Assembly (NCBI GenBank): GCA_003560875.1
Contig: PWJQ01000034.1
Coordinates: 1 to 47,728, forward strand
DNA length: 47,728 nucleotides
Source of the DNA: Methanomassiliicoccaceae archaeon
GTDB lineage: Archaea; Thermoplasmatota; Thermoplasmata; Methanomassiliicoccales; Methanomethylophilaceae
Direction: 5' to 3'
Numbering within the stretch: position 1 is the stretch's first letter; the number at the start of each line of letters is the position of its first letter. A model generated the notes under the pieces. It did no database searches and was not told where the DNA came from. It saw only the letters and a list, made by a program, of their open reading frames with translations. This document shows, piece after piece, positions 1 through 9,812 of this stretch. Position numbers and translations under genes: made by a program.

Positions 1-1349
1 GCATATGTTATTCCGAAACGGTGGGCGTTACCGACATCGATCTGCACGGTACCTATCTCACGGGCCCTCTTCATCTGGTCCAGGATGTGATACTCGATGT
101 TGATAGTCCAGTAATAATTGGTTCCTTCGGGGTAGAAATGTAACAGCGCTGGTCTTCCATGCTTGTTCAGGAGGTCAAGGATCATCTCCTTGTTCTCCTC
201 GTAGGCCTTCTGGGAGGACAGGTTAATTAGCAGGTCGTACTCCCTGCCCAGGACGGTCATCTCCTCCATTATCCTCTCATCGAGGACGGAGAAGTTCTGC
301 TGGGCCTCCGACATTTCCTTACAGACAACGTGCAGGTCGGGCATGTTCAGACGGCGGGTGCGGAAGCAGAGCATCGTCTCCCCGGATTGCTCAAGGCGAT
401 ATGAGTCGGCCACCTCGAAGGCCCCGAACGGTAGTTGACGGTAACTCATGTTCCAGTTCTTCATCATAGCGAACTGCTGATGGCAGGCCGCATAGCGCAT
501 GACGAAGGTCTTGTTGCCGGTCTTGACCTGGTAGAGACGGTCGCCGAAGAGTTCGGCATGCTCCCTCACCGGTTCCTCGTCAAGGGAGAACATGTTGGTA
601 CCCTTGACCATGTATATTGGAAGTCCCAGGTCGTTGACGATATCGGTCGAATAATCGGCAACGAGATCGAACATCAGGGCACCGGCGGGTGTGAAGGCCA
701 TATGTCCGACGTCGCTCATCGCCTCCCACTGTATTCCGAACTTGCGGCAGAGCCGGAGATATTTGGGCTCCTCGGACAATGATATACTCTCTTTCTTGAG
801 AGCTTCCTTATCCACCATCTCCCGGAAGCATTCACCGCCGCCTTGGAAATCAGTGACCGCGAACTCATCACCCTCCGGTGTTAATATCAGGAAGCTGCCC
901 TCGGCTTTCCTCTCCTCCTTTATGGGCTTCCCGCTGAAATCGCGGGATAGCTCGGAAAGAGGATGGCCTTTGCAGCGTATGTTGAACGCCTTGTACCATC
1001 CGAACGGTGCCCTGGCGACCTCCATGCCCTGGGAGGCAATGCAATTCTCCATGGCCTTCATCATCGTCGTGGCGGCTTTGGGGGACGACAGGTCGTTGCT
1101 GAGATGGGCGTATGGGTAAAGCATGATCCTTTCAGCACCGATGCGCTCGGCGGTCTGCAGCACGTCTTCCACGGCCTGAGCACAAACCTCCTCAGGGGAC
1201 TCCTCATCGACGCCCTCGACGGTGATGAAGGCGACCAGAGCCTCCTCCATCCTGCCATCGTGCATCTGTTCCGGGATCTCCTCCGCCACCGGAGTCTTCT
1301 TCTTGGCCTCAAACTCCATGAAGTCAGCGTGGATATAGAGTGCTCGCAT
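1..1349 (-). CDS. thrS: Threonyl-tRNA synthetase, archaeal type with N-terminal editing domain (3' end runs off the window)
   Basis: Reverse-strand frame from ATG at 1349 reads MRALYIHADFMEFEAKKKTPVAEE... (archaeal ThrRS editing domain) and continues with class II motifs (KGTNMFSLDEEPVREHAELFGDRLYQV, FVMRYAACHQQFAMMKNW, AFEVADSYRLEQSGE, MLCFRTRRLNMPDLHV). Absent from the ORF track because it has no stop in the window. Confidence 0.9.
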   Translation of the reverse strand, partial: MRALYIHADFMEFEAKKKTPVAEEIPEQMHDGRMEEALVAFITVEGVDEESPEEVCAQAVEDVLQTAERIGAERIMLYPYAHLSNDLSSPKAATTMMKAMENCIASQGMEVARAPFGWYKAFNIRCKGHPLSELSRDFSGKPIKEERKAEGSFLILTPEGDEFAVTDFQGGGECFREMVDKEALKKESISLSEEPKYLRLCRKFGIQWEAMSDVGHMAFTPAGALMFDLVADYSTDIVNDLGLPIYMVKGTNMFSLDEEPVREHAELFGDRLYQVKTGNKTFVMRYAACHQQFAMMKNWNMSYRQLPFGAFEVADSYRLEQSGETMLCFRTRRLNMPDLHVVCKEMSEAQQNFSVLDERIMEEMTVLGREYDLLINLSSQKAYEENKEMILDLLNKHGRPALLHFYPEGTNYYWTINIEYHILDQMKRAREIGTVQIDVGNAHRFGITY

Positions 1350-1463
1350 TGGATCGTCTCAAAATCAGACTCAGATATTTAAATTGGTTGCAGTGGTGAG
1401 CATGAAACCGAAGCATATCTGGATGGAAGGGATTTTATACCATTCTTCAGATAGCTCCGTCCG

Positions 1464-2351
1464 ATGAGGAAGCCCTCTTCAATTGTTATTGACCGTAGGG
1501 GCGTAGAAGCCCCGGTGGCTGTAACGGCCACTGTATTGGTAGTGTGTCTGCTGATCGTTGCGGGCATCGCCCTAGCCGACAGTCTGTCTGGTGATGCTGA
1601 CGATGGCGTTAGGACTGCTGTCAACGGTGACCCTGTGGCGGTTAATTTCATCGGAACATATGACAATGGTATGGTCTTCGACACTTCCTTATGGTCCGTT
1701 GCTAACGATGACAAGGCCACCAAGAGCTTCACTTTCGAGAAAAGACAACAATCTCAGTATACTCCTATGGAGATAGAGATAGGCGAACAACGTCTGTTGC
1801 CTAAGTTCGAGTCTGCTTTAATAGGTATGGCGCCCGGAGAGACGAAGACCATAGCCTTGACTCCAGAAGAGGGTTATGGATCAGTGCCCGATTCGAAGTT
1901 GAAAGCCCATGACCGCGTCGAGGAACTGCCGCTCCGACAGACCATGAACCTCACCGGATTCGAGGATTTCTTCGGTGAGGCCGCTGCCAAGGGTCTTGTG
2001 GTCGCCCACCCGGTTTACGGATGGGATGTGATTGTCGAGACCTACAATCCCAGTGTCGATGAGATCGTGGTGAGGAACCAACCTGTCGAAGGGATGGAAT
2101 ATTGGTCATATGGGGACCGTGAAGCATCAGAGGGTTGGAAGGTGAAGGTCAATGCATTGGGATCGGAATCGATCACCATCGAGAATCTTATATCTGCTTC
2201 AATGGTGAACAGCGTCAAAGGTATCGATGCTTACGGTGAGAAATTCTTCCTGCATGCCCTTGACGATGAGAAGATGTATTTCAAATACTCCGAGGAGAGG
2301 GTCGGTCAGAACTTGAACTTCGAAATAACATTGGTCGAGTTCTTGGATTAG
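1464..2351 (+). CDS. FKBP-type peptidyl-prolyl isomerase with N-terminal transmembrane/signal segment
   Basis: Hydrophobic N-terminus (VAVTATVLVVCLLIVAGIAL) then FKBP motifs VAVNFIGTYDNGMVFDTS and GMAPGETKTIALTPEEGYG; stop TAG. Confidence 0.85.
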   Translation: MRKPSSIVIDRRGVEAPVAVTATVLVVCLLIVAGIALADSLSGDADDGVRTAVNGDPVAVNFIGTYDNGMVFDTSLWSVANDDKATKSFTFEKRQQSQYTPMEIEIGEQRLLPKFESALIGMAPGETKTIALTPEEGYGSVPDSKLKAHDRVEELPLRQTMNLTGFEDFFGEAAAKGLVVAHPVYGWDVIVETYNPSVDEIVVRNQPVEGMEYWSYGDREASEGWKVKVNALGSESITIENLISASMVNSVKGIDAYGEKFFLHALDDEKMYFKYSEERVGQNLNFEITLVEFLD

Positions 2352-3415
2352 AACAGTCTGCGGTACTGTTCCAATGTCTGCTCGGCAACACTCTCCCAGC
2401 TGTAATCCTTCGCTAGTTCCAGGGCCCTTCTGCCCATCTCCCTCCTACTGACATCATCGGACAAGAGTGAGTTGATCCCGTCGGCCAGAGCAACGGGGTC
2501 GCGTGGAGGTACGAGAATCCCCGCATCCTGTACGACCTCCGGCAGCCCTCCGGTCGCCGTCGCGACCAGAGGCTTACCATGGGACATGGCCTCGGCGGCC
2601 GCGATGCCATAGGCCTCGAATATCGAAGGCATGACGTATACCGAACAACGATCCAGCAACCGGTCCCTTTCCTCCTCGCTGACGAATCCCAACAACTCCA
2701 CCCGGTCGTCGACTCCAAGATTTTTAGCTAAGGAGGCCAGCTTCTCCGATTCCGGACCTTTGCCGCATATTTTCAACGGAATGTCTATCTCCCGCATGGC
2801 CTCTATCAGGTACTTCAGGCCTTTAGTCGCCACCAGGCGCCCGACGAAAAGTATGTAGCCGTCCTCCTCGCCCGAGACATGTGAGGGCATATGGACTCCG
2901 TTCTTGATCACCTCGAGTTTATGGGAAGGGACGCCTCTTTCAAGGAGCTGGTCCCGGATGTGCTCACTGATACAGGTCACCATGTCGTACCTCTTCAGCT
3001 TCGGAAGGAACAGACGGTCGTTGGCCAGGGAGCCCGCCCTCTGCAGCAATCCCTCTCCCTCCCCGAACGAGTTGTGCCAGCAGAAGATCTTTTTACCGTC
3101 GTGAGCGGCCATGTCCCTGGTGTAGGACGGGGCCCAACGATAATGGAACTCCACGACATCAGGGTTCAAGGTTTCGAGTGTCTCCTTCAACCCTTTGGAG
3201 GTGACGTAAGGAGGGTTGTAGTCACCGAAATAACGCGATTTGAGTCTGAGTATGTCATAACCCTCGCCTCTCTCCTCAACCTCCGTCCCCGGGAGTTGTG
3301 AGGTCACTACGGTGACATCGTTGTCCCTGCCCATGACCGAGCATATGTTATGGATCCGATGCTCTATACCGCCGTAGAACGGATAGAAATAGGGGTCCAC
3401 ATGCACTATCCTCAC
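2348..3415 (-). CDS. Glycosyltransferase family 4
   Basis: N-terminal HVDPYFYPFYGGIEHR, C-terminal ILFVGRLVATKGLKYLIEAM and PSIFEAYGIAAAEAMSHGKPLVATATGGLPEVV (GT4 EX7E region). Confidence 0.9.
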   Translation of the reverse strand: MRIVHVDPYFYPFYGGIEHRIHNICSVMGRDNDVTVVTSQLPGTEVEERGEGYDILRLKSRYFGDYNPPYVTSKGLKETLETLNPDVVEFHYRWAPSYTRDMAAHDGKKIFCWHNSFGEGEGLLQRAGSLANDRLFLPKLKRYDMVTCISEHIRDQLLERGVPSHKLEVIKNGVHMPSHVSGEEDGYILFVGRLVATKGLKYLIEAMREIDIPLKICGKGPESEKLASLAKNLGVDDRVELLGFVSEEERDRLLDRCSVYVMPSIFEAYGIAAAEAMSHGKPLVATATGGLPEVVQDAGILVPPRDPVALADGINSLLSDDVSRREMGRRALELAKDYSWESVAEQTLEQYRRLF

Positions 3416-3547
3416 AACAGCCCTCCATAGCGCGTTCTTCCAGGAAAGGGATCTTCAGGAGTCTGCTCGTCGATATGATATGCAATGGAGTTCATGGGAC
3501 CTCGGTTGAATCGATGCCCAGGGTATAAATTCATTCCGTGCGGCGGT

Positions 3548-4750
3548 TCATTTCAGCGGCGACAGGTAGTCGTAGACGTTCTGGAGGCGCTGGTAGTAGC
3601 TCGGCCTGATCTTTTTGGAGTTGCATTCGATCGCATATTCATACAGCTCTATGAGGCGGTCGGTGTTGGCATCTATGGAATGCTTTTCAGCGGTCTCCCG
3701 GGCTGCCGCCCTCATCCTCTCATCGGCATTGATGCACGCTTCCATGGCCTGAGCACATGAGCGCGGTTCATCCTCAAAGAGCATCCCGTTCACATTGTCA
3801 TCGACCGCTTCCTTGAGCGCGCGGTAGTTTATCGCCGCCACCGGCAGGCCGCAGGCCATGGCCTCTATCACCACCAGGCCCTGCGTCTCAAACTTGGATG
3901 CGATGACGGATGCGTCGGCGGCGGCATAGTAATTGCCGAGTTCCTCCGAGGGTATGTAACCGGCGAAGACCACCTTATCGTTCAGGCCCGATGTCCTGAC
4001 CTTCTTTCGCAACTTCTCCTCCGCCGGGCCGCCTCCCACCAGAACCAGGACCGTATCATCATCCATGTGCTTCATGGAATCGATTATCAGTACTATGTTC
4101 TTCTCATGGGACAACCTCCCGACATGGATGATGACCTTCTTGCCATCCAATCCTAGTCTCCGCTTTATGATGGAGCCGTCCACATCGGGGTTGAAACGTT
4201 TGGTGTCTATACCGACGGGTATGGTCTCCATGCGCTTGATGTGCGGGGCCCTCCGTTTGAGCTCCTCCCCGATGGCATCGGTGAGGGTGATGACGCCGTC
4301 CGCCCTCTGTAGCAGGGTACGGAAATAGAACCAAATGAGATCCTCGGTAACGTGGGAATCGAGGTTGAAAGGCGAGTGGTATTCCAAAGCCTCGGTGTGC
4401 ATGGTGTTGAAAGACACCACGAACGGGAGGTTGAGGTTACGGCAGACCACCATGCTCCTCAAACCCATTATCAACTGTCCCTGCGAGTGGATGATATCCG
4501 GTTTCAGCTTCTTGATGACGTCCATCTTGTTGGACGGGTATATTGGTACGAAATAGCCGGGGTAGGGTCGGCATTCCCAGGCGGGGAAATATATGGTGCC
4601 CTCCTCGCGGAGCTCCTCTTTACCGGGGTCGGGAGCTATGACTATGACCTCATGCCCCCGGTCCTCCAAGGCCTTCTTGGCATTAAGCACCGCAGTCACA
4701 ACCCCACCGGGGGAGGGAAGGTAACTGTCGGTGGTCATAGCTATCCTCAA
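3548..4750 (-). CDS. Glycosyltransferase family 4 (diacylglycerol glucosyltransferase-like)
   Basis: MRIAMTTDSYLPSPGGVVTAVLNAKKAL..., HVGRLSHEKNIVLIIDSM, SKFETQGLVVIEAMACGLPVAAINYRALKE. Confidence 0.9.
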   Translation of the reverse strand: MRIAMTTDSYLPSPGGVVTAVLNAKKALEDRGHEVIVIAPDPGKEELREEGTIYFPAWECRPYPGYFVPIYPSNKMDVIKKLKPDIIHSQGQLIMGLRSMVVCRNLNLPFVVSFNTMHTEALEYHSPFNLDSHVTEDLIWFYFRTLLQRADGVITLTDAIGEELKRRAPHIKRMETIPVGIDTKRFNPDVDGSIIKRRLGLDGKKVIIHVGRLSHEKNIVLIIDSMKHMDDDTVLVLVGGGPAEEKLRKKVRTSGLNDKVVFAGYIPSEELGNYYAAADASVIASKFETQGLVVIEAMACGLPVAAINYRALKEAVDDNVNGMLFEDEPRSCAQAMEACINADERMRAAARETAEKHSIDANTDRLIELYEYAIECNSKKIRPSYYQRLQNVYDYLSPLK

Positions 4751-4833
4751 CTAAAAACCACCTCTATGCCGTGCATCCCCTGACATGAGAACCGAATCAT
4801 CGTGACCTCTCATATTTATTTCGCATTTATTGT

Positions 4834-5421
4834 TCATGACGCCGTCTTCCTGATGCGGCGTTGGCGCATTCCGCCGTATATCAGTGATATTACTATGAAC
4901 ACGGCAACGAAGGACAAGGTGTACATCTGCGCCTCCGGTCCGCTGAAGATTCGGAAGAAGAAACCGGACATTAAAAGGACAAGGCCGTATTTTATCAGCG
5001 CCCCGGTTAGGAGGTATTTCAATGCCCTGCGGTAAGTCCAAGCGTCCATCATACTGACGAAGGCCCCGGCGAAAGGTATCATGGGGGCGAAACGGTTTAT
5101 GAGTAGCAGCTTCTCATCCCCGATTATCAGGAAGTTCACATAGCGTGTGGCTATGGTCTGGATCTTTTTTGGTACGGTGATCTTCTCGACGATGAGATAG
5201 AGTGTAGTCATCCCGATTATCTCACCGATGAGGATGGTCACCATTATCATGAGGGCCCATTCCGGGGAAGGGTCGTACATGTACGCAATGACCGTGAAGA
5301 GCTCGGGGAGTGTGGGCATTATCAAGGCGTCGATGATGAATATTATCATGACGCAGAGCAGAAGGCCGGCCGCTCCATAGGGGCCGAATATGCTTAAGAC
5401 GATTTCACCGACATCGAACAT
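4834..5421 (-). CDS. Small polytopic membrane protein, VTT/DedA (SNARE-associated)-like
   Basis: Several hydrophobic segments with internal pattern LLINRFAPMIPFAGAFVSMMDAWTYRRALKYLLTGALIKY, reminiscent of VTT-domain proteins. Confidence 0.55.
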   Translation of the reverse strand: MFDVGEIVLSIFGPYGAAGLLLCVMIIFIIDALIMPTLPELFTVIAYMYDPSPEWALMIMVTILIGEIIGMTTLYLIVEKITVPKKIQTIATRYVNFLIIGDEKLLLINRFAPMIPFAGAFVSMMDAWTYRRALKYLLTGALIKYGLVLLMSGFFFRIFSGPEAQMYTLSFVAVFIVISLIYGGMRQRRIRKTAS

Positions 5422-6575
5422 CAGGCACCACTCAGTCGTTCAATCTTACTATCGATCGCCCACTGGTACAATTCCAACAACCGTGAGGATGTCACATCGA
5501 GAGAGAATCTCTCCGCAGTCGCCCTGGCATTCCTCCTCATCTCCCCGTCCGCTTGTAGACAGCGGCGCATGGCATCAGCGCATGACGCCTCATCATCATG
5601 GAAAAGATGGCCGTTGCTACCGTCCTCGACGGTCTCCTTCAAAGCACGGTAGTCCATGGCCGCCACCGGCAGGCCGCAGGCCATGGCCTCTATCACCACC
5701 AGCCCCTGGGTCTCGAACTTGGACGCCAGTACGGAGGCATCTCCGGCGGCGTAATACAGAGGCAACTCATCATTGGGGACGAAACCTGTGAATATCACCC
5801 GGTCGTCCAGTCCCAGTTCGGATGACAACCTCTTAAGCATCAGCTCAGCGGGCCCTGTGCCGACGATCAGAAGAGATGTGTCATCATCCATCCGTTCCAT
5901 CGAACGCAAAACGAGTTCGATGTTCTTCTCAAATGAGAGTCTAGAGACATGGACCATGACCTTCCTCCCTACCAGATTGTGCCTCTTGCGCATGACTTCC
6001 CCATCCAATCCTGTATTGAATCTCTCCAGGTCTATGCCCAGAGGGATGGTGTCTATGCGCCTTATCAGCGGTGCCCTCTCCAACAACTCCCTGCCCACGG
6101 CGTCCGTGGGGGTTATGACGGCGTCAGAGCGCTGCAGTATGATCCGGAAATACCTCCACAGCAGTCTCTCAGCCATGTTCCATTCCAATGGGATGGGGGA
6201 GTAGTACCTCATGGCCTCAGTCACCATGGTATGGAAGTGGGTCACTATCGGTAGCCTCAGGTGCCGTGCGACGAGTATGGCCCTTATGGCCATGGTCATC
6301 TGCCCATGGCAGTGTATCACATCGACATCCAACCCTTTGATGATCTCCATCTTGTTGGACGGGAAGACGGGTAGGAAATAACCAGGGTATGAACGGAACT
6401 TCCGTGCTTTGAAGTAAACGGTCCCCTCCTCGCGGAGCTCCTCCTTGCCGGGGTCGGGAGCTATGACTATGACCTCATGCCCACGGTCCTCAAGTGCCTT
6501 CTTGGTAGTCGTGACGGCCGTGGACACCCCGTCCCTCGTAGGAAGATAACTATCAGTAGGCATGGCTATTCGCAG
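5421..6575 (-). CDS. Glycosyltransferase family 4, tandem paralogue of 3548..4750 (start probably CTG at 6575; first ATG at 6563)
   Basis: Closely similar to 3548..4750 throughout (GHEVIVIAPDPGKEELREEGT and SKFETQGLVVIEAMACGLPVAAMDYRALKE). The frame upstream of ATG reads TGA-CTG-CGA-ATA-GCC-ATG = *-LRIAMPTDSYLP, matching the paralogue's MRIAMTTDSYLP. Confidence 0.88.
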   Translation of the reverse strand: MRIAMPTDSYLPTRDGVSTAVTTTKKALEDRGHEVIVIAPDPGKEELREEGTVYFKARKFRSYPGYFLPVFPSNKMEIIKGLDVDVIHCHGQMTMAIRAILVARHLRLPIVTHFHTMVTEAMRYYSPIPLEWNMAERLLWRYFRIILQRSDAVITPTDAVGRELLERAPLIRRIDTIPLGIDLERFNTGLDGEVMRKRHNLVGRKVMVHVSRLSFEKNIELVLRSMERMDDDTSLLIVGTGPAELMLKRLSSELGLDDRVIFTGFVPNDELPLYYAAGDASVLASKFETQGLVVIEAMACGLPVAAMDYRALKETVEDGSNGHLFHDDEASCADAMRRCLQADGEMRRNARATAERFSLDVTSSRLLELYQWAIDSKIERLSGA

Positions 6576-6585
6576 TCATATCACC

Positions 6586-7893
6586 TCAAAGCAGAAGGTT
6601 GATTTTCTGAATAAGTTCCTCAGGACTCCTTCCCAGGATTCTAACCATGGCGGCCTCACCGACGTCATGGTGGTCGTAGATGACATCAGGGAACTCCTCG
6701 CAGGCCTCGATGGTGTTGGAAACCGCCCAATCCAAGGCGGTAGTGGATCCATCAGGCACGTGGTTCCCTTCGAAGCAGGCCACCACAAGCCCGAGTTCCT
6801 CCATGAGGTTGACGAGTTCCTCATCGTAGCGTATGTTCATCGACGACCGCATATCGGGGTCATAGCGCATCGCTGTCAGTGTGACCGTGGCCATATGGGC
6901 GGAGGTGCCGAAAGCCACACCTCCTATGCTCCGGGCATTTCCGCGTATGGGCATAATCCGTGATTCCAGGGCGGCCACATCCTCCACCGTCCTGGCAGCG
7001 GGCAGTGCATAGACCACGTTGGACCCCGAAAGGGGCAACCAACTTGCGGGGAGCACGGACTCCAGTGAGCCGATCGCACTCCTCAGTCGATGCAGCACCT
7101 CAATACCTTCAGCCCTGCGTTGCAGTCCTACCAGCGGGTTGACGACCTTCATCCCCTTTCCGACATCGAACATGGTCAGTATGGATGATTGGATCTCATC
7201 GCGGGCGGACATTATGGATCCCAATACGTCCTTACCCTTCGCCAGATTGGCGGTTATGTATGCTGATAACGTACAGCCTCCTCCGTGTCCGGCGGTAGGT
7301 AGCCTCGGATATCGGAAACGGGTGAACTCGGCACCTTGGTAGAGGAAGTCAACCACATCCTCGGAATCCATGTGTCCGCCTTTGAGGTAGACGCTGCAAC
7401 CATGGGACCCTATGATCTCACAGGCCCTCATGGCATCATCCTCGTCGAGTATGTCTATGCCGGAAAGCAGCTCGGCCTCGGACAGGTTCGGCGTAACCAC
7501 ATCGCAGAGCGGTATCATCACCTTGATCATGACTTCTGCCAGACCATCGATGCTCAGGCTGTCCCCGACACCGGCCATCATGACCGGGTCGACGACCAAT
7601 GGGAGCTCACGGGACGAGAGGATATCGTTAACGACATGCACATTCTCATCAGAATAGAGCATACCGGTCTTGACAGCACCGATGTCCACATCATCGAGTA
7701 CGCTCTCGATCTGTGCCCTGAGCATCTCCGCACCGACATTCTGGATCCTGTCCACCGCGGTGGTGTTCTGGGCGGTGATGGCGGTTATGGCGCAGCAACC
7801 GTGGACCCCTAATGATGCGAAGGCTTTGAGATCCGCCTGGATCCCCGCGCCTCCCACGGAATCCGAACCAGCGATAGTCAGGGCCTTGTACAT
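6586..7893 (-). CDS. thiDN: Bifunctional HMP/HMP-P kinase ThiD fused to ThiN thiamine-phosphate synthase domain
   Basis: ThiD N-terminus ([86 protein letters not shown]) followed by a ThiN-like C-terminal domain. Confidence 0.9.
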   Translation of the reverse strand: MYKALTIAGSDSVGGAGIQADLKAFASLGVHGCCAITAITAQNTTAVDRIQNVGAEMLRAQIESVLDDVDIGAVKTGMLYSDENVHVVNDILSSRELPLVVDPVMMAGVGDSLSIDGLAEVMIKVMIPLCDVVTPNLSEAELLSGIDILDEDDAMRACEIIGSHGCSVYLKGGHMDSEDVVDFLYQGAEFTRFRYPRLPTAGHGGGCTLSAYITANLAKGKDVLGSIMSARDEIQSSILTMFDVGKGMKVVNPLVGLQRRAEGIEVLHRLRSAIGSLESVLPASWLPLSGSNVVYALPAARTVEDVAALESRIMPIRGNARSIGGVAFGTSAHMATVTLTAMRYDPDMRSSMNIRYDEELVNLMEELGLVVACFEGNHVPDGSTTALDWAVSNTIEACEEFPDVIYDHHDVGEAAMVRILGRSPEELIQKINLLL

Positions 7894-7971
7894 GACTTCG
7901 ATAATGGCACAATGGTTAATATTGTAATCGTTGGCTGAATGACGGACATCCCGTAGTGTGTCAACATCATC

Positions 7972-7979
7972 TTTAAATA
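7972..7979 (+). promoter_or_regulatory. TATA box (TTTAAATA) for the 8003 ORF, consistent with a leaderless transcript
   Basis: TTTAAATA centred ~27 nt upstream of ATG 8003. Confidence 0.5.
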
Positions 7980-8002
7980 CATATCTTCAGTTCGAAAAGA
8001 TA

Positions 8003-8368
8003 ATGAAGGCCTCAAGCTGTCATTTCGTCCTCAGCGGTGAATCGGACTACAAGCACCTGACCAAGGTTTTCCCGGAACTATTGACGTTCTTTCTGAAGGA
8101 GACCGATCAATTACCTGAGGATGAGGAGATCATGCAGATGTTCATAGAGCTGAACATCCGTGATCTGGAACGCAACGTCAAGCCTGAAGGTTATAACCGC
8201 AAGGGCCGGATGAGGCTGATTTTCCCCTTGGACCGCAAGGAGTTCTACATACGCTCGACCTCAAAGCCCGCCGAGGTGACCCGTCTCGGTGAGAAGATAA
8301 GCGCCATGTTGAAGGCCGCGGATGTGGACCACGTGATGGAGATGGACACCGTTGACGGTGTCCGTTAA
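8003..8368 (+). CDS. Conserved-looking hypothetical protein (121 aa)
   Basis: ORF from ATG 8003 (MKASSCHFVLSGESDYKHLTKVF...), good codon structure, TATA box upstream. Confidence 0.7.
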   Translation: MKASSCHFVLSGESDYKHLTKVFPELLTFFLKETDQLPEDEEIMQMFIELNIRDLERNVKPEGYNRKGRMRLIFPLDRKEFYIRSTSKPAEVTRLGEKISAMLKAADVDHVMEMDTVDGVR

Positions 8369-9810
8369 CCGAGCAGGTCCTGCCAGGCGGAATCGATGCG
8401 TCTGTTGGCATCGTCCACAGCCGATTCCCTTCTCATGACCTTGTCTATGCATTCTGTTGCCTGGATCAGGACACAGTGTGGTGACGTCCCTCCATAGGAG
8501 CGCCGGCGTTCCACACAGCTGTCGGCGTTGAGCACATCGAACACATCCTCATCGATCATATCGGAGAATGAGCGCATCTCGTCCAAGGAGAGGTCGTCAA
8601 GTCTCTTGTTCCGTTCGATACAACTCCTCACCGCGGTTGCTACGACCTCATGGGCCTTACGGAAAGGCATCCCCTTCACGACCAGGTAGTCAGCCAGGTC
8701 GGTGGCGTTGATGAAACCCATCTCGGTCATCTGACGCATCCTCGCGGTGTTGAAATTCAATGTGGCCATCATCCTCTCGGCCATCCTGAGGGACGAAATC
8801 ATGTTGTCGAGCGCCTCCATGGCCGGCCCCTTGTCCTCTTGAAGGTCGCGGTTGTAGGCCATGGGAAGGGACTTCAACATAGCCATCAGCCCACTCATCG
8901 CCCCTAGGGGGCGACCGCTCCTCCCCCTTATCAGTTCTGCGATGTCAGGGTTCTTCTTCTGAGGCATTATCGAGGAGCCTGTGGAGTAGGCATCGTCCAT
9001 CTCCACGAATGAGAACTCAGGTGAGGACCAAACGATCAACTCCTCACACAATGAGGATAGGTGCAGGGATACGGTGCAGGAACAGTAGACGGCGTCAAGT
9101 ACGAAGTCACGGTCGCTGACCGAGTCCATGGCGTTCTCCGTGGGTCCGTCGAAAGCCAATAGGTCAGCGCTGCGTTTCCGGTCTATGGGATAGGTGGTCC
9201 CAGCCATGGCCGCCGAGCCCAGGGGGCAGAGGTTCATACGCCGATAGGCGTCCATCAGGCGGTCGGCATCGCGGTCGAGGCGGAAGGCATGCGCCATGAG
9301 ATGGAAACCGAGTGTCACGGGTTGGGCGTGTTGCAGATGTGTGTATCCTGGCATCACACTCTCAGCCTCGGACTCGGCCCTCTTCACCAAGGTCCGCTGC
9401 AATGTATCTATGGCGACCACGGCCTCCAACAGCCTGTCCCTCACATACATCCTGAAATCGGTCGACACCTGGTCATTGCGGCTGCGTCCGGTGTGCAGCC
9501 TACCGCCTGCCGGTCCCACGATCTCCGTCAAACGTTGTTCGATGTTCGTGTGGATGTCCTCTAGGGACACATCCATCTTCAGCCGTCCGTCCTCGATGTC
9601 ACGAAGGATCGTGCGCAGGCCGTTGGATATCAGTTCCACATCATCAGAGGGGAGTATATCCCTCTCCCCTAGCATCCTAACATGGGCCAAGGAGCCCATG
9701 ACATCATAGAATGCCAAACGGGAGTCGATCGCCAACGAGGAGGTGAAAGCGAGAACGTCCTCATCCATCCCTTTCTCGAAACGGCCTGACCACAATGCAT
9801 TCTTTGACAT
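8365..9810 (-). CDS. argH: Argininosuccinate lyase
   Basis: MSKNALWSGRFEKGMDEDVLAFTSS, HTGRSRNDQVSTDFRMY, GYTHLQHAQPVTLGFHLMAHAF, GSSIMPQKKNPDIAELIRG. Confidence 0.97.
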   Translation of the reverse strand: MSKNALWSGRFEKGMDEDVLAFTSSLAIDSRLAFYDVMGSLAHVRMLGERDILPSDDVELISNGLRTILRDIEDGRLKMDVSLEDIHTNIEQRLTEIVGPAGGRLHTGRSRNDQVSTDFRMYVRDRLLEAVVAIDTLQRTLVKRAESEAESVMPGYTHLQHAQPVTLGFHLMAHAFRLDRDADRLMDAYRRMNLCPLGSAAMAGTTYPIDRKRSADLLAFDGPTENAMDSVSDRDFVLDAVYCSCTVSLHLSSLCEELIVWSSPEFSFVEMDDAYSTGSSIMPQKKNPDIAELIRGRSGRPLGAMSGLMAMLKSLPMAYNRDLQEDKGPAMEALDNMISSLRMAERMMATLNFNTARMRQMTEMGFINATDLADYLVVKGMPFRKAHEVVATAVRSCIERNKRLDDLSLDEMRSFSDMIDEDVFDVLNADSCVERRRSYGGTSPHCVLIQATECIDKVMRRESAVDDANRRIDSAWQDLLG

Positions 9811-9812
9811 GT

